A DNA stretch of 64,000 nt, taken from Siderastrea radians. Lineage: Eukaryota; Cnidaria; Anthozoa; Scleractinia; Rhizangiidae. A program made the position numbers and the translations under genes. Location: NCBI GenBank assembly GCA_964017195.1, contig OZ024897.1:9608951-9672950 (forward strand). Reading direction: 5' to 3'. Shown one piece after another: positions 11,586 to 22,066 of this stretch (its first letter is position 1; every line of letters starts with the position of its first letter). The notes beneath the pieces were generated by a model, which saw only the letters and a program-made list of their open reading frames with translations, did no database searches and had not been told where the DNA came from.

Positions 11586-11875
11586 TCGGCAACTGCATGT
11601 TAGCCAATTTTTAAAAACCGTCGTAGTTCTGCTATGATAGGTACGTACACTCTGCGTTCCCAACTGGGGCTATGTTCAGTAGTCTATTACATAGATAATA
11701 CCGATCGAGCTAGATAATCACTAATGAGCCCGGGGAAATGAATGAGTAGTCTACTGATCTTAATCAAAATTTATAGTTTTCACACAATAGGTACACGTAA
11801 ACTCAGTTATCTCTAAAGCGGGTGACGTTAAAAGGTAGTATTAAGAACATAATATTGTGATGGCAGAGAATGATG
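10759..11875. repeat. Duplicated block with tRNA-Phe-like gene, copy 2
   Basis: Second copy of the block at 7,808. Small indels distinguish the two. It carries one minus-strand tRNA-Phe-like gene at 11,488-11,590 and is followed by an inverted tRNA unit at 11,940-12,254. Confidence 0.8.
11488..11590 (-). tRNA. tRNA-Phe(GAA)-like gene with extra hairpin, copy 4
   Basis: Perfect acceptor stem, canonical D arm and GAA anticodon. The hairpin arms are AGAGTTC/GAACTCT, the same paired variant as copy 1 and different on both strands of the stem from copies 2, 3 and 5. Confidence 0.6.
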
Positions 11876-12151
11876 CAGTTGTGTAGTGACTAAAAATTGT
11901 AAATGTTCGAAGTTAAATTTTTTTTGCATATTTAAACGACACCTAATTTTCTCCTATAGCGGCGCAACAGAATTTCAATGGGACCAGTAGACTACTCATT
12001 AATTGCCCCGGGCTCATTAGTGATTATTTAGCTCGATCGGTAATATTTATGTAATAGACTAGTGAAACATAGCCTCAATTGGGAACGCGGAGTGTACGTA
12101 ACTATCATAGCAGAAGTACGACGATTTTTAAAACTTGTTTGTCATGCAGTT

Positions 12152-12156
12152 GCCGA

Positions 12157-12198
<42 letters not shown>

Positions 12199-12254
12199 TC
12201 CTGGTTCAAATCCGAAGAGCTCACATGAGCTCTGAATAATCCCGGGTCTCGGCA
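12152..12254 (+). tRNA. tRNA-Phe(GAA)-like gene with extra hairpin, copy 5
   Basis: Same body as copy 3 with minor changes in the region after the T loop (CCGAAGAGCTC). The last about 20 bp of the gene are repeated immediately downstream (about 12,266-12,284), a small tandem duplication of the 3' end, before the minisatellite begins. Confidence 0.55.
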
Positions 12255-12290
12255 CTACTTTTTATAATCCCGGGTCTCGGCACTACTTTT

Positions 12291-12520
12291 TACCCCGCCG
12301 TCAGGACGGGGTGTAGTAATACCCATTTTTTTTCCGTGGTTTTTTTTACGCCGCCGTGAGGACGGGGTCTAGTAATACCCATTTTTTTTTCATTACCCCG
12401 CCGTCAGGACGGGGTCTAGTAATACCCATTTTTTTTATTATTACCCCGCCGTCAGGACGGGGTCTAGTTATACCCGTTTTTTACCGCGCCGTCAGGACGG
12501 GGTCTAGTAATACCCATTTT
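12291..12520. repeat. CCCCGCCGTC minisatellite, five units
   Basis: Units of roughly 40 bp: TACCCCGCCGTCAGGACGGG, then GTCTAGTAATACCC, then a T-rich run. Each unit contains the inverted repeat CCGTC-AG-GACGG. The same unit recurs at 19,706-19,915 (five units), singly at about 22,286, 23,352, 25,526, 32,089, 35,930 and 39,774, and in pairs near 27,950, 34,118 and 37,962. Open frames across it yield a repeated PPSGRGLVIP peptide that is a by-product of the repeat. Confidence 0.85.
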
Positions 12521-13027
12521 TTGCGTGGTTTTTTTTTGGTGGTCACTTGCCCCAGACCTCCGGTTTTTGCTCGGCCAAACAAATACGTCTTGCAGACGTT
12601 CGGTCAACATAAGTACTATCTTCAGTCGGTTAGCGTCGATTCGCCAAAATCTTCATTTTTTGTGTGTTTTTTTTTTGTTTTTTTGTTTTTTTTTATTTAC
12701 AAATCAATTGCTTACATGACAACTACTCACGGTACAGTTACTTACACTACTTACAGAAGGAAAAAAACTACTTACAAATCAATTACTTGCACTTCTTACG
12801 GGACAGTTACATAACTTACAGAAACAAAGACTAATTACAAATCAATGCTTACACTACTAACGGTACAGTTATTTATATTACTGAATGAAATTATAATTTG
12901 TTTAAGAGAAGGAGAAGAAACTAACACTACTTACATTAAGTCTATAGGATCGAAAAACAAAAAAGAGAAATTGAAAACGATGCTATTTACAAAATAAAAG
13001 AGGAGCTTAATAGTTTAAGTTTAGATG

Positions 13028-16000
13028 TCATTGTTTCAGATTTTCCACTTTGTATTTAAGATTGAGTTTGTTGCTAAAATCAGTCAGACAAAGTAAATTG
13101 TTATTTAGTTTACTTGCATATATATAGTATTTCATGAAGAGGAGGGTGTAATTGACTTTTCTCTCTAGCACCGGGTTGTTTGGGTATTTACAGGAAGAAA
13201 AAAGCATTTCCTTCGTATCCGGTTGGAAACTAGAGCCATTTTGAACATTAAACCAATCAATGACATTACGAGCGAAGGTTCGAGTAAATGTGCAATTAAT
13301 GAAAGTATGATCTATAGAATCTGGTTCACTACAATATGTACAATCACTGTCTGCGTGGATCCCATATTTGAAGAGTTCTTTCTTCGTGACGACAATCCTA
13401 TGGATGAATTTGAACTGAAATTCTTTCAACTTATTTTCCTTGCATAGTTTTGGATTTGCGCTGAAGATTTCTTTCCAGTCTTCTGTATCCATTGATAAAT
13501 CGGTGCCCCATCTTTTAGGGCCAGTAGGGAGTGATTGATGTTTCTTGGCAAGAAGTAGATGATAATAGTCTCTTGCTTTAAACTTCTCCAAATTTATTTC
13601 GGTGTTTTGGTTTAGTAGAAACGATGTATAATTTTCGCTGTAGTTAAGCATCGGATTTTGTCCTAGCGTTCGCGCTTTTTCTTTCAAAAAGCCAGGAATT
13701 GCGCTCAAGATTTGATAAAACTGGAGAAAGTTTGTTTTGCAATGATATTTTATCTGGAAATCTTGGAAGGTTAGATATTGACCATTTTCGTTCAAGAGCT
13801 CTTGAATAGTATGGATGCCTTTATTAAACCATTCCCTAATAAATATAGGCTTTCCATCCACTAAAATATCCTTATTGTTGAAAAGGATAATGTCGTTTCC
13901 TTGATCATAGTTGTACAAAGTTTTAATTTCGTCAAAGGCAATAAGTATGTCTCTGTAAAATTCTGGAAAATGTCCAAGGTATTTGGTATCGTAGTTACAC
14001 CGGAGTAGGAAGTTGAGGCCACCATGTTTTTTAAAGAAGTGGTCCGGAACGTTTTTCCAGTTGCCTTTGTTTCCAAAAATAAGTCTTTGAATCCATGCTA
14101 ATCGTAATGATCTTATTGTAAGTTCTATATCAACCATCCGTAACCCCCCATTGCTAAAGTCCTGATAAAGACTTGTCCGCTTTATTTTGTCCTTTTTATT
14201 TTTCCAAAGGAAACGAAACATTTTATCTTTTACCGTTGAAACTATCTCCTTAGGAACGTTTGTGTTCGAAATTGAATATATTAATTTAGATAGCCCCAAA
14301 GATTTGATTATTAGCACCTTTCCATATAGCGTTAACCCTCTCGAATTCCACATATCTAGATTCGTTTGTAATTTTTGCACTTTCAGGTTGAAATTCATCT
14401 GGTTGTTACCTTTCTCATCATAGGAGGCAAAAATTCCTAGGAATTTTGTTAGACTATTTACCCATTTCATCCCTAACGGTTTGGTTTTATTTTTTGACCA
14501 TTTTCCTAGCCAGATGGCTTTTGTTTTCTCTACGTTGAGCATCAATCCGGAAAATTTACCAAAAACGTTCACTATGTCAAGAGCTTGTTCGACCGATGCC
14601 AAATCACCACAGAATAAATTGGTGTCATCTGCAAACTGACTTAGTTTAACCTCAGAGTCAAATAGACGAATTCCCTTGACGGTCGGGTTTTGTCTTATTT
14701 TATTTGATAAAACTTCTGCCGTTAAGATAAACAAAAAAGGCGAGAGTGGACATCCTTGTCTTACTCCTCTAGAAGGCTTAAACCAATCCGTAACGAAGCC
14801 GTTGTTCAAGGCTGCACTTTCAATATCCGTATAGAATATTTTGATCCATTTCCTTAGGCTATCCCCAAAGTTGAATTTTTGGAGAGTGCTCTGAATACAT
14901 GACCATTCCAGCGAGTCAAAGGCTTTTTTGAAATCAACTGATATGAGTATACCTGGGATGTTATTTACTTTTGTTTGTTCCATTATATCGAATATTAGCC
15001 TTATATTTTCCCCGATATACCTTCCCTTTACGAAGCCGGTTTGGTCCGGGTGCACAAGATTTGGCAACATTGGCTCAATTCTCATTGCTATGGCTTTTGA
15101 TGCAATTTTGTAGTCTACGTTGAGTAGAGTAATGGGTCGCCAGTTTTGCAAGAGCATTAAGTCTGCATCTTCTTTAGGTAAAAGAGTAATTATACCCCGG
15201 CGCTGGGATATTGATAACCTCCCAAGTTCGTATGCTCTGTTTAGACTAGCTAAAAGATCTAATCCTATCAAATCAAAAAAGTGTTTATAGAATTCTACGG
15301 TTAAGCCGTCTACTCCTGGTGATTTACCGTTTTGAAACGCTTCCAATGATTTTTTGCATTCTTCGTATGTCAAGGGACCGTCTAGTTCATCCCTTTCCTT
15401 GTCATCGAGTTTAGGGATCTCCAGGTTTTCTATAAATGTTTCGAAGTTATCCTGTGTCTCAGTTGTTGTGGAATTATGCAGGTCATCATAATACATTTTA
15501 ATCATCGACAAGATTTGCTTTTCATCTGTGGTTGTTTCCTCGTTGTCTAATTTAATTTCATTTATGGTTTTCCGATTGTAATTTCTTTTCTCTAAGTTAA
15601 AGAAATATTTTGTAGCTTTCTCTCCTTCTTCGACCCATCGACATTTAGACCTGAAAATTGCAGCTTTGCCTTTATTGTCATAGTGTTGTTGGAGCTCCTT
15701 TTTGAGGTCATCATATTGTTTAAGGGTATCATTGATATTATCAAGATTTTGGCTAGTGCATATTTTTTTATCCAGTTCATCCAGTTGTTCTTTAATTACT
15801 GTCTCGCGTTTCTTAATTGTTTGTGCCTTTCCCTTAGCGAAAGAAATGGTCACGGTTGTTATTTCCATTTTCATCAGTTCCCAAAAAAGCTGTTGATCTT
15901 TTACATCAGAGTACCTTTTACGAAGTTCAGGATATAATTCTCGAATTTTGGATGTGTACTCCTCGTCGTCTAATAAGGTGTTGTTGAATTTCCAAAATCC

Positions 16001-16754
16001 CGGTCCACGGGGATGCTCATCTGGCCACGATAATAACAAGCAAATTGTATTGTGATCAGGCGCTATTGATGTTTGGATGTCCACTTTTTTTTACAAATTT
16101 TGTTAAGTGTTTAGCAACTAGAAAAAAGTCTACCCTTGATTTGACACCTAATGCCTTAGACACATAGGAGAACGCATTGAGCTTTGGATGGCGTGTTCTT
16201 TGAATATCAACAAGATCAAGACTATCCATTGTAATTTTGACTAAATTCCTATACGCTGTGGGTCTCCAGGGGACACCCCCTTTTTTGTCTTTCTTTTCCA
16301 AGGTACAATTCCAATCACCCCCTACTATTAGAGTTGCAATTTCGGCTTTATCAATTAAGAGGCAATTGAGTTCCTGAATAAAGCCTAATTGTTGTGTGTG
16401 GTCGTTTGGCGCGTATATATTGCAAAGTGATAATTTCAAGCCATTGTACGTAATGTTAATTAGGATTATTCTGCCAGAGGTGTCACTGGATGTGCATGTC
16501 ACCTTTTCCTTTACCGCTCGATTGATCAAAACACAAACACCTTTACTGTGACATGTGCCATGAGAAAAGTAAATTTGACCTCCCCATTCATTTCTCCAAA
16601 TTGCTTCGTCGCTTGCTTTGGAAAAAGCTTCTTGAAGGAAACAAAAATCGGCTTTCTGATCCTTTAAGTACATAAAAATGCTCCTTCTTTTAGAAGTATC
16701 TCTTAGACCCCTAACGTTTAAAGAAATTACCGAACATTTATGTGATTTATGCAT
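13028..16754 (-). pseudogene. LINE ORF2: APE-type endonuclease and reverse transcriptase, frameshifted
   Basis: Encodes target-primed reverse transcription. From 16,754 the endonuclease shows SLNVRGL, LQEAF, IYAPND, GGDWN and SRVDFF. The frame shifts at a T-run near 16,084-16,091, and the last endonuclease motif (IAPDH) is the beginning of the second 1,018-codon frame. The reverse transcriptase follows with NWRPITLLN, GFVKGRYI, ISVDFKKAFDSLEW, GVRQGCPLSP and the catalytic FADD at about 14,622-14,636. A C-terminal CCHC-like segment (CTYCSEPDSIDHTFINC) ends near 13,300. Sequence style fits the L1/Tx1 group. One base in a homopolymer separates this from an intact ORF, so an assembly error is possible. 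Confidence 0.93.
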
Positions 16755-16946
16755 TAAGTGTAGTTCTCTGATGAAATATTATGTTTACGCTCTCCTACAG
16801 TAATAATAAGTAGTAAGCGACAACAAAAGCGAAAACAAAACGAAATTAACGAACACCAAATTTTTAAAAACAAACCTATTTTAAGAGTTCCTTCTCTCAG
16901 CAATCCAGTCCGTTATCCCTTCATTTGTTCAGTAGACTATTGATTT

Positions 16947-17656
16947 TCAAAGATCTTGTAAGTCCTCCTCACCGTATATTCTAATCGGTGCTCCGTCTGG
17001 CGATGTCTTTACGAAAAGCTTGCCATCAATTGTGCAAGCGCTGATAATCATGTTGTCCTTTTTCTTCTGATTTGCTTTCCAAAACAACTCTCGCCTGTAA
17101 TCCGTCAGATTCTCGTTTATATATATACGCTGCTCTTGAAGAGAAGCGTTGGCGTAACTTGGAAAAATGTCAGACACTTTCAGGCCCTTTAGCTTGGTTC
17201 TCGCTTTATAAAGTCGCGTCTTCACTTTGTGGCTTAAGAATTTTACGATAACAGGCTTACTGTTTTTTCTTCTCAACTTGTGAGATATCTCAATGTCTTC
17301 TGGTTGATGGTGATGTTGACAGCCTCTCCAATACGGATTGCGACCTCTTCCGTGGATTCGTAAGCGCTTTCGGGCACTCCGACAATTTCTAGCGAATTCT
17401 TACGCGAATATTGCTCCAGGTCATCATAGATTTCATCTAGCCTGTTAGTCTCTTCGATTTGTTCTTTAAGCTTGTGCCTTGTTTGTTTCAACTCATTATG
17501 CAATGTGTCGTTTGCTTTTTCTGCTTTTGTCAACTGTATTTTAAGTTTCTCAGTTTCCCTCTTGTTGTTGTTCAGGGCGGCCTTTAGTTCCTTTATTTCT
17601 TCTTTTAGTTGTTGATTGTCCTGAAGTATCGCTGTCACTGTCACTGTCACTGTCAC
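16947..17656 (-). pseudogene. LINE ORF1: coiled-coil RNA-binding protein, frameshifted
   Basis: The first frame (17,656-17,273) is a coiled coil rich in E, K, L and N, followed by DDLEQYSRKNSLEIVGVPES, a block typical of L1-like ORF1 proteins. A one-base shift near 17,285 moves the rest, the RRM-like/C-terminal domain (KPVIVKFLSHKVKTRLY, then FPSYANASLQEQRIYINENL), into the second frame ending at 16,947. There is no in-frame ATG at the upstream end: the 5' end is a GTCACT microsatellite and the ATG at 17,661 reaches a stop after two codons, so the start is damaged or not recognised. Confidence 0.85.
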
Positions 17657-19705
17657 TGCATCGCTCTTAGATTACTTGACGGTCAAAAATACCAGGGGAA
17701 GTTAGGAAAATGAAGGGAGATAAGGCTCCGCTCAATAAACACGTCCGATCATGCCGGACTCGCGCATGCTCTCCCAAAATCTTCATGAAAAACGGTGTAG
17801 AAAATTGCTAGCGATGCAGTGGCATAAAACTCTCTTCGACGAGAGCGAGAACGAAGATGCTAGCAAGCTTTGAAGGTCAGAGATCCGATGTTGTTTATAT
17901 TTTCGTTGGTTACTCGACGCGAGTCAAATTCAACAGTGAAATGCAAGCATTTTTGACAGCTTTGCTTTGCTTCGCCAAAATCTTTGTTTACAAAGTTACC
18001 AGGAATTTAATGGAGTTAACTTCTCTTCAACGAAAGCACGGACGAAGGTGCTAGCGAGCTTTGAAAGCCAACGATTCAAGCTGACATGAATTGGCCTTTT
18101 GATGCCGGAATAACAAGACTTGGCAAGTAAACATCACGTCATTCAAGACAGAAGCCGATTCGTGGAATTTCCTTGCTTTCGCTAAAGCATTCATAGAATC
18201 ATGGCCCAAAAGTAGACTTTTACGTTTCCTTTTCAGTAGATAATCGTTCCCTTTAGATTTTAGGATAATCTTTTCTTTTCAATCTATTTAAATTTCCGTG
18301 CCCTTCTTGTTTAGAATTACGCTGAGATGTCAGTTCTTTATAAAAAACATGTTGTAAGTTGGTCACGTTATGGTCAAAACTATTTCGTCACGTTCTTCTT
18401 CGCTAGTACCAGAACAGGTGGATGACCAAGGAATAGGATAGGTGTTCATACTATTTGGGATTCATGTTAGGGGAAGGGTGCAGTGAAGACGTGGGTGGGG
18501 GGGGGGGGGTGGCAGCGAACACGTCAAAGGTAAGATAAATCACCAACTTCAAAAATTTACACCACTTGGGCTCATATCTTGAGTGACCGTGCTGTATTTA
18601 GCACCCCGAGCGGAGAGGGAAAACGGCGGGGTCCAATGCCCCTGGGGCTTTCCTTGTTTGTGTTTCTTTTGGCTGTCACTTGCCCCAGACCTCCGCTCGG
18701 TCAAAATAATACTTGCCGGTGATCTTATCGGTTCTAATCTTGCCGGTTCGTTTAGCATTTATGCGCCACAATTTTCATGAAAGTTGGTGTACAAAATTAC
18801 TGGCGATTTAATGGCATAAAAACCCCACCGATGAAAGCAACAACGAAGGTGCTAGCGAGCTTTGAAGCTGGCATGAATTTGCCTAACTTGCCCTGGCGCA
18901 TAAACATTACGTCACAAAAACACAGAAGCCGATTAGGGGAAGTCCCTTGCTTTCACTAAGTTGAATAACTCAACAGTGAAATGCAAGCATTTTTTTGGCA
19001 GTTTTGCTTTGCTTTGCCAAAATCTTTAGGGAAAGTTGTGCAGAAAAGTACAAGAAATTCAATGGAGTTGACTTCTCTTCGACGAGAGCAGGGACGAAGG
19101 TGCTAGCGAGCTTTCAAGCTGGCATGAATTCGTATAACTTGCCCTGGCACGTAAACATTACGTCACTGAAACACAGAAGCCGATTCGGGGAAGTTCCTTG
19201 CTTTCGTCAAGTCATTCATGTGGAATCATGGCCTAAAAGTAGACTTTTACGTTTCTATTTTCGGTAGATAACCGTTCGCTTTAGATTTCGGGATGACTTT
19301 TTTCTTTATCAATAAATCTCATTTCCGTGTCCTTGTTATTTACAATTACGCTGAGATGTCAGTTCGTTTGAAAAAAAAAACGTGAAGCAACTGAGTCACG
19401 CTATGGTTAAACTATTTCGTCACGTTCTTCTTTGCGAGTGCTAGAACTGTTCTAACAACAGGTGGATGACCAAGGAGTGAGGAATGGGAAAGCTGTTCAT
19501 ACTATTAGGGATTCCTGTTATCACACGGAGAAGGGTGCAGAGAGGACGTAGCGGGGAGGGGGGGGGCGAGGTACGATAACTCACCATCTTCAAAAATTTA
19601 CCCCACTTGGGCTCGTATCTTGAGTAACCGTAATGTATTTTACACCCCAAGGGGAGGGGGAAAAACGGCGGGGTTCAATGCCCCTGGGCTTTTCTTGTTC
19701 ATTAT

Positions 19706-19915
19706 TACCCCGCCGTCAGGACGGGGTCTAGTAATACCCGTTTTTTTTACCCCGCCGTCAGGACGGGGTCTAGTAATACCCGTTTCTTTTTTTACCCCGC
19801 CGTCAGGACGGGGTCTAGTAATACCCGTTTTTTTTACCCCGCCGTCAGGACGGGGTCTAGTAATACCCGTTTCTTTTTTTACCCCGCCGTCAGGACGGGG
19901 TCTAGTAATACCCGT
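19706..19915. repeat. CCCCGCCGTC minisatellite, five units
   Basis: Five units of about 42 bp alternate between two spacer lengths (T8 and TTTCTTTTTTT), so units duplicated as pairs. Unit sequence is as described at 12,291. Confidence 0.85.
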
Positions 19916-20398
19916 ATTTTTTTTGTCGTGGTCACTTGCCCTAGACCTCCGCTCGGTCAAAACAATACTTGCCGGTAATCTTGGTTCGTTTAGCGTTATT
20001 TCGCCAGAATTTTCATGAAAGTTGGTGTAGAAAATTACTGGCGATTTAATGGCATGAAAACCCCTTCGATGAAAGCAAGAACGAAGGTGCTAGCGAGCTT
20101 TAAAGCTGGCATGAATTCGCCAAACTTGCCCTGGTACGTAAACATTACATCACTGAAACACAAAAGGCGATTCGGGGAAGTCCCTTGCTTTCGCCAAGTT
20201 GAATAATTCAACAGTAAAATGCAAGCATTTTTTTGGCAGTTTTGCTTTGCTTCACCAAAATCTTTAGGGAAAGTTGTGTAGAAAAGTACAAGACATTCAA
20301 TGGAGTTGACTTCTCTTCGATGAGAGCAATGAAGAAGGTGCTAGCGAGCTTTGAAGCTGGCATGAATTCACCTAAACTTGCCGTAACACGTAAACATT

Positions 20399-20857
20399 GG
20401 CCCGATTTATACTAGAGACGGATCATCCGTCTGGGACGAACTTGGGCAAAGAACGGTAGTTCGTCTTATAATTCGTCTGTGTATAAATACGGGCTTTAAG
20501 ACGGATCATCCGTCCAGACGAACTATCACGGTAGTTCGTCTTGACAGACGAACTACCGTGGATAATTCGTCTGGACGGATGATCCGTCTGTCTGTATAAA
20601 TACGGGCAGAAGACGAACTACCTCAAAAATCAGGACCTCGTTACCTAAAGCCAGCGGTCGTCTTGCAGTGAAATAATTGTACCCATGCCTTTTCGTCACG
20701 CTTAGACGAATTATCCGCCTAGTGTAAATACGGGAAGAACTACGAGACGCAACGATAGTTCGTATCATAGTTCGTCCCGTGTTTATACTAGATAGATGAT
20801 TCGTCTTGACGGATGATCCGTCTGGACGGATGATCCGTCTCTAGTATAAATCGGGCC
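20399..20857. mobile_element. 459-bp MITE rich in CGTCTG inverted repeats
   Basis: Termini are GGCCCGATTTATACTAGAGA and its reverse complement, with ATT on each side (20,396-20,398 and 20,858-20,860). The module copy at about 40,283-40,300 shows the empty site (AAACATTACGTCATTG). Inside, the palindromic block GACGGATCATCCGTC and its relatives occur at least six times. The 3-bp target and the GG/CC termini suggest a Harbinger-type origin, but this is not certain. Confidence 0.85.
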
Positions 20858-21994
20858 ATTATGTCATTGAAAGACAGAAGCCGATTCGGGGAATTGTTAT
20901 GCTTTCGCTAAAGCATTTATCGAATCATGGCCTAAAAGTAGACCTTTACGTTTCATTTTCCAGTAGATAACCGTTCCCTTTCGATTTAAGGATAATTTTC
21001 TTCATCAATAAATCTATTTAAATTTCCGTGCCCTTGTTTAATATTTAGAATTACGCTGAGGTGTCATTTCGTTAAAAAATTGACGTAACTAAGTCACGCC
21101 ATGGTCAAAACTATTTCGTCACGTTCTTCTTCGCGAGTGCTAGAACAGGTGGATGACCAAGGAATGAGGGAAGGGAAAGGTATTCATACTATAAGGGATC
21201 CATGATATCACAAGGAGAAGAGTGCAGAGAAGACGTTGGGGGGGGGGGATGGCAGCACACACGTCAAACGTTAGAAAAATCACCAACTTCAAAACTTTAT
21301 ACCACTTGAGCACATATCTTGAGTGACCGTAATGTATTTGCACCCCGGGGGGGGGAAACGGTGGGGTCCAATGCCCCTGGGGCATTTCTTTTTTTTTTTG
21401 GTTGTCACTTGCCCCAGACCTTCGCTCGGTCAAAACAATACTTGCCAGTAACTTCGTTCGTTTCGAGTTTATTCGCCAGAATTTTCATGAAAGTTAGTGT
21501 AGAAAATTACTGGCGATTTAATGGCATAAAAACCTCCTTGATGAAAGCAGGAACGAAGGTGCTAGCGAGCTTTGAAGCTGGAATGAATTCGCCTAACTTG
21601 CCCTGGCACGTAAACATTACATCACTGAAACACAAAAGCCGATTCGGGGAAGTCCCTTGCTTTCGCCAAGTTGAATAATTCAACAGTGAAATGGAAGCAT
21701 TTTTTTGGCAGTTTTGGTTTGCTTCGCCAAAATCTTTAGGGAAAGTTGTGTAGAAAAGTACAAGGAATTCAATGGAGTTAACATTTCTTCGACGAGAGCA
21801 AGGACGAATGTACTAGCGAGCTTTAGTTTGAAAGCTGGCATGAACTCGCGATCGTTATGAACTTAGTAATTATGATGTAAAGTGTATGTATGTGTGCAAG
21901 AAGTGAGCAATACTGCCCTCCATAATTTCCCCCCGGCCACAGGCGTTAAAAGTAAGAAATCAGAAATGAGAAGCAAGGTCAAAGAAAAATCTTT

Positions 21995-22066
21995 GACCCC
22001 GGCGGGATTCGAACTCACGACCTCCGGATTAGAACACCGTCCCTCAACCAACTGAGCTACGAGGCC
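21995..22066 (-). tRNA. tRNA-like sequence, anticodon loop reading TCT
   Basis: Acceptor GGCCTCG/CGGGGTC (with G-T pairs), D arm GCTCAGTTGGTTGAGG and a canonical T arm with B-box GAGTTCGAATCCC. The anticodon stem pairs poorly around GTTCTAA. I read it as a tRNA-Arg-like retroposon head, not a working gene. A related sequence lies at 25,679-25,750. Confidence 0.45.

Larger units (their letters stand above)
12644..17786 (-). mobile_element. Full-length L1-type LINE with target-site duplication
   Basis: The body runs from 12,657 to 17,773 on the minus strand. It is flanked by a perfect 13-bp direct repeat CCAAAATCTTCAT (12,644-12,656 and 17,774-17,786). The uninterrupted target exists at about 22,456 in another module copy, which confirms the insertion. 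The 3' end at 12,657-12,700 is a broken T-run (poly-A tail on the minus strand), preceded by a 3' UTR at 12,700-13,027. The layout is ORF1 (coiled coil plus RRM-like) then ORF2 (endonuclease, reverse transcriptase). Both ORFs carry a single frameshift. Confidence 0.95.

Noticed and set aside
12291..12520. Regular palindromic repeats with spacers, CRISPR-like at first sight
   Set aside because: Spacers are T-runs and not unique sequence, the context is eukaryotic and there are no cas genes; it is a minisatellite.
21995..22066. Functional tRNA-Arg gene
   Set aside because: The anticodon stem is poorly paired and the sequence is repeated with rearrangements at 25,679-25,750.
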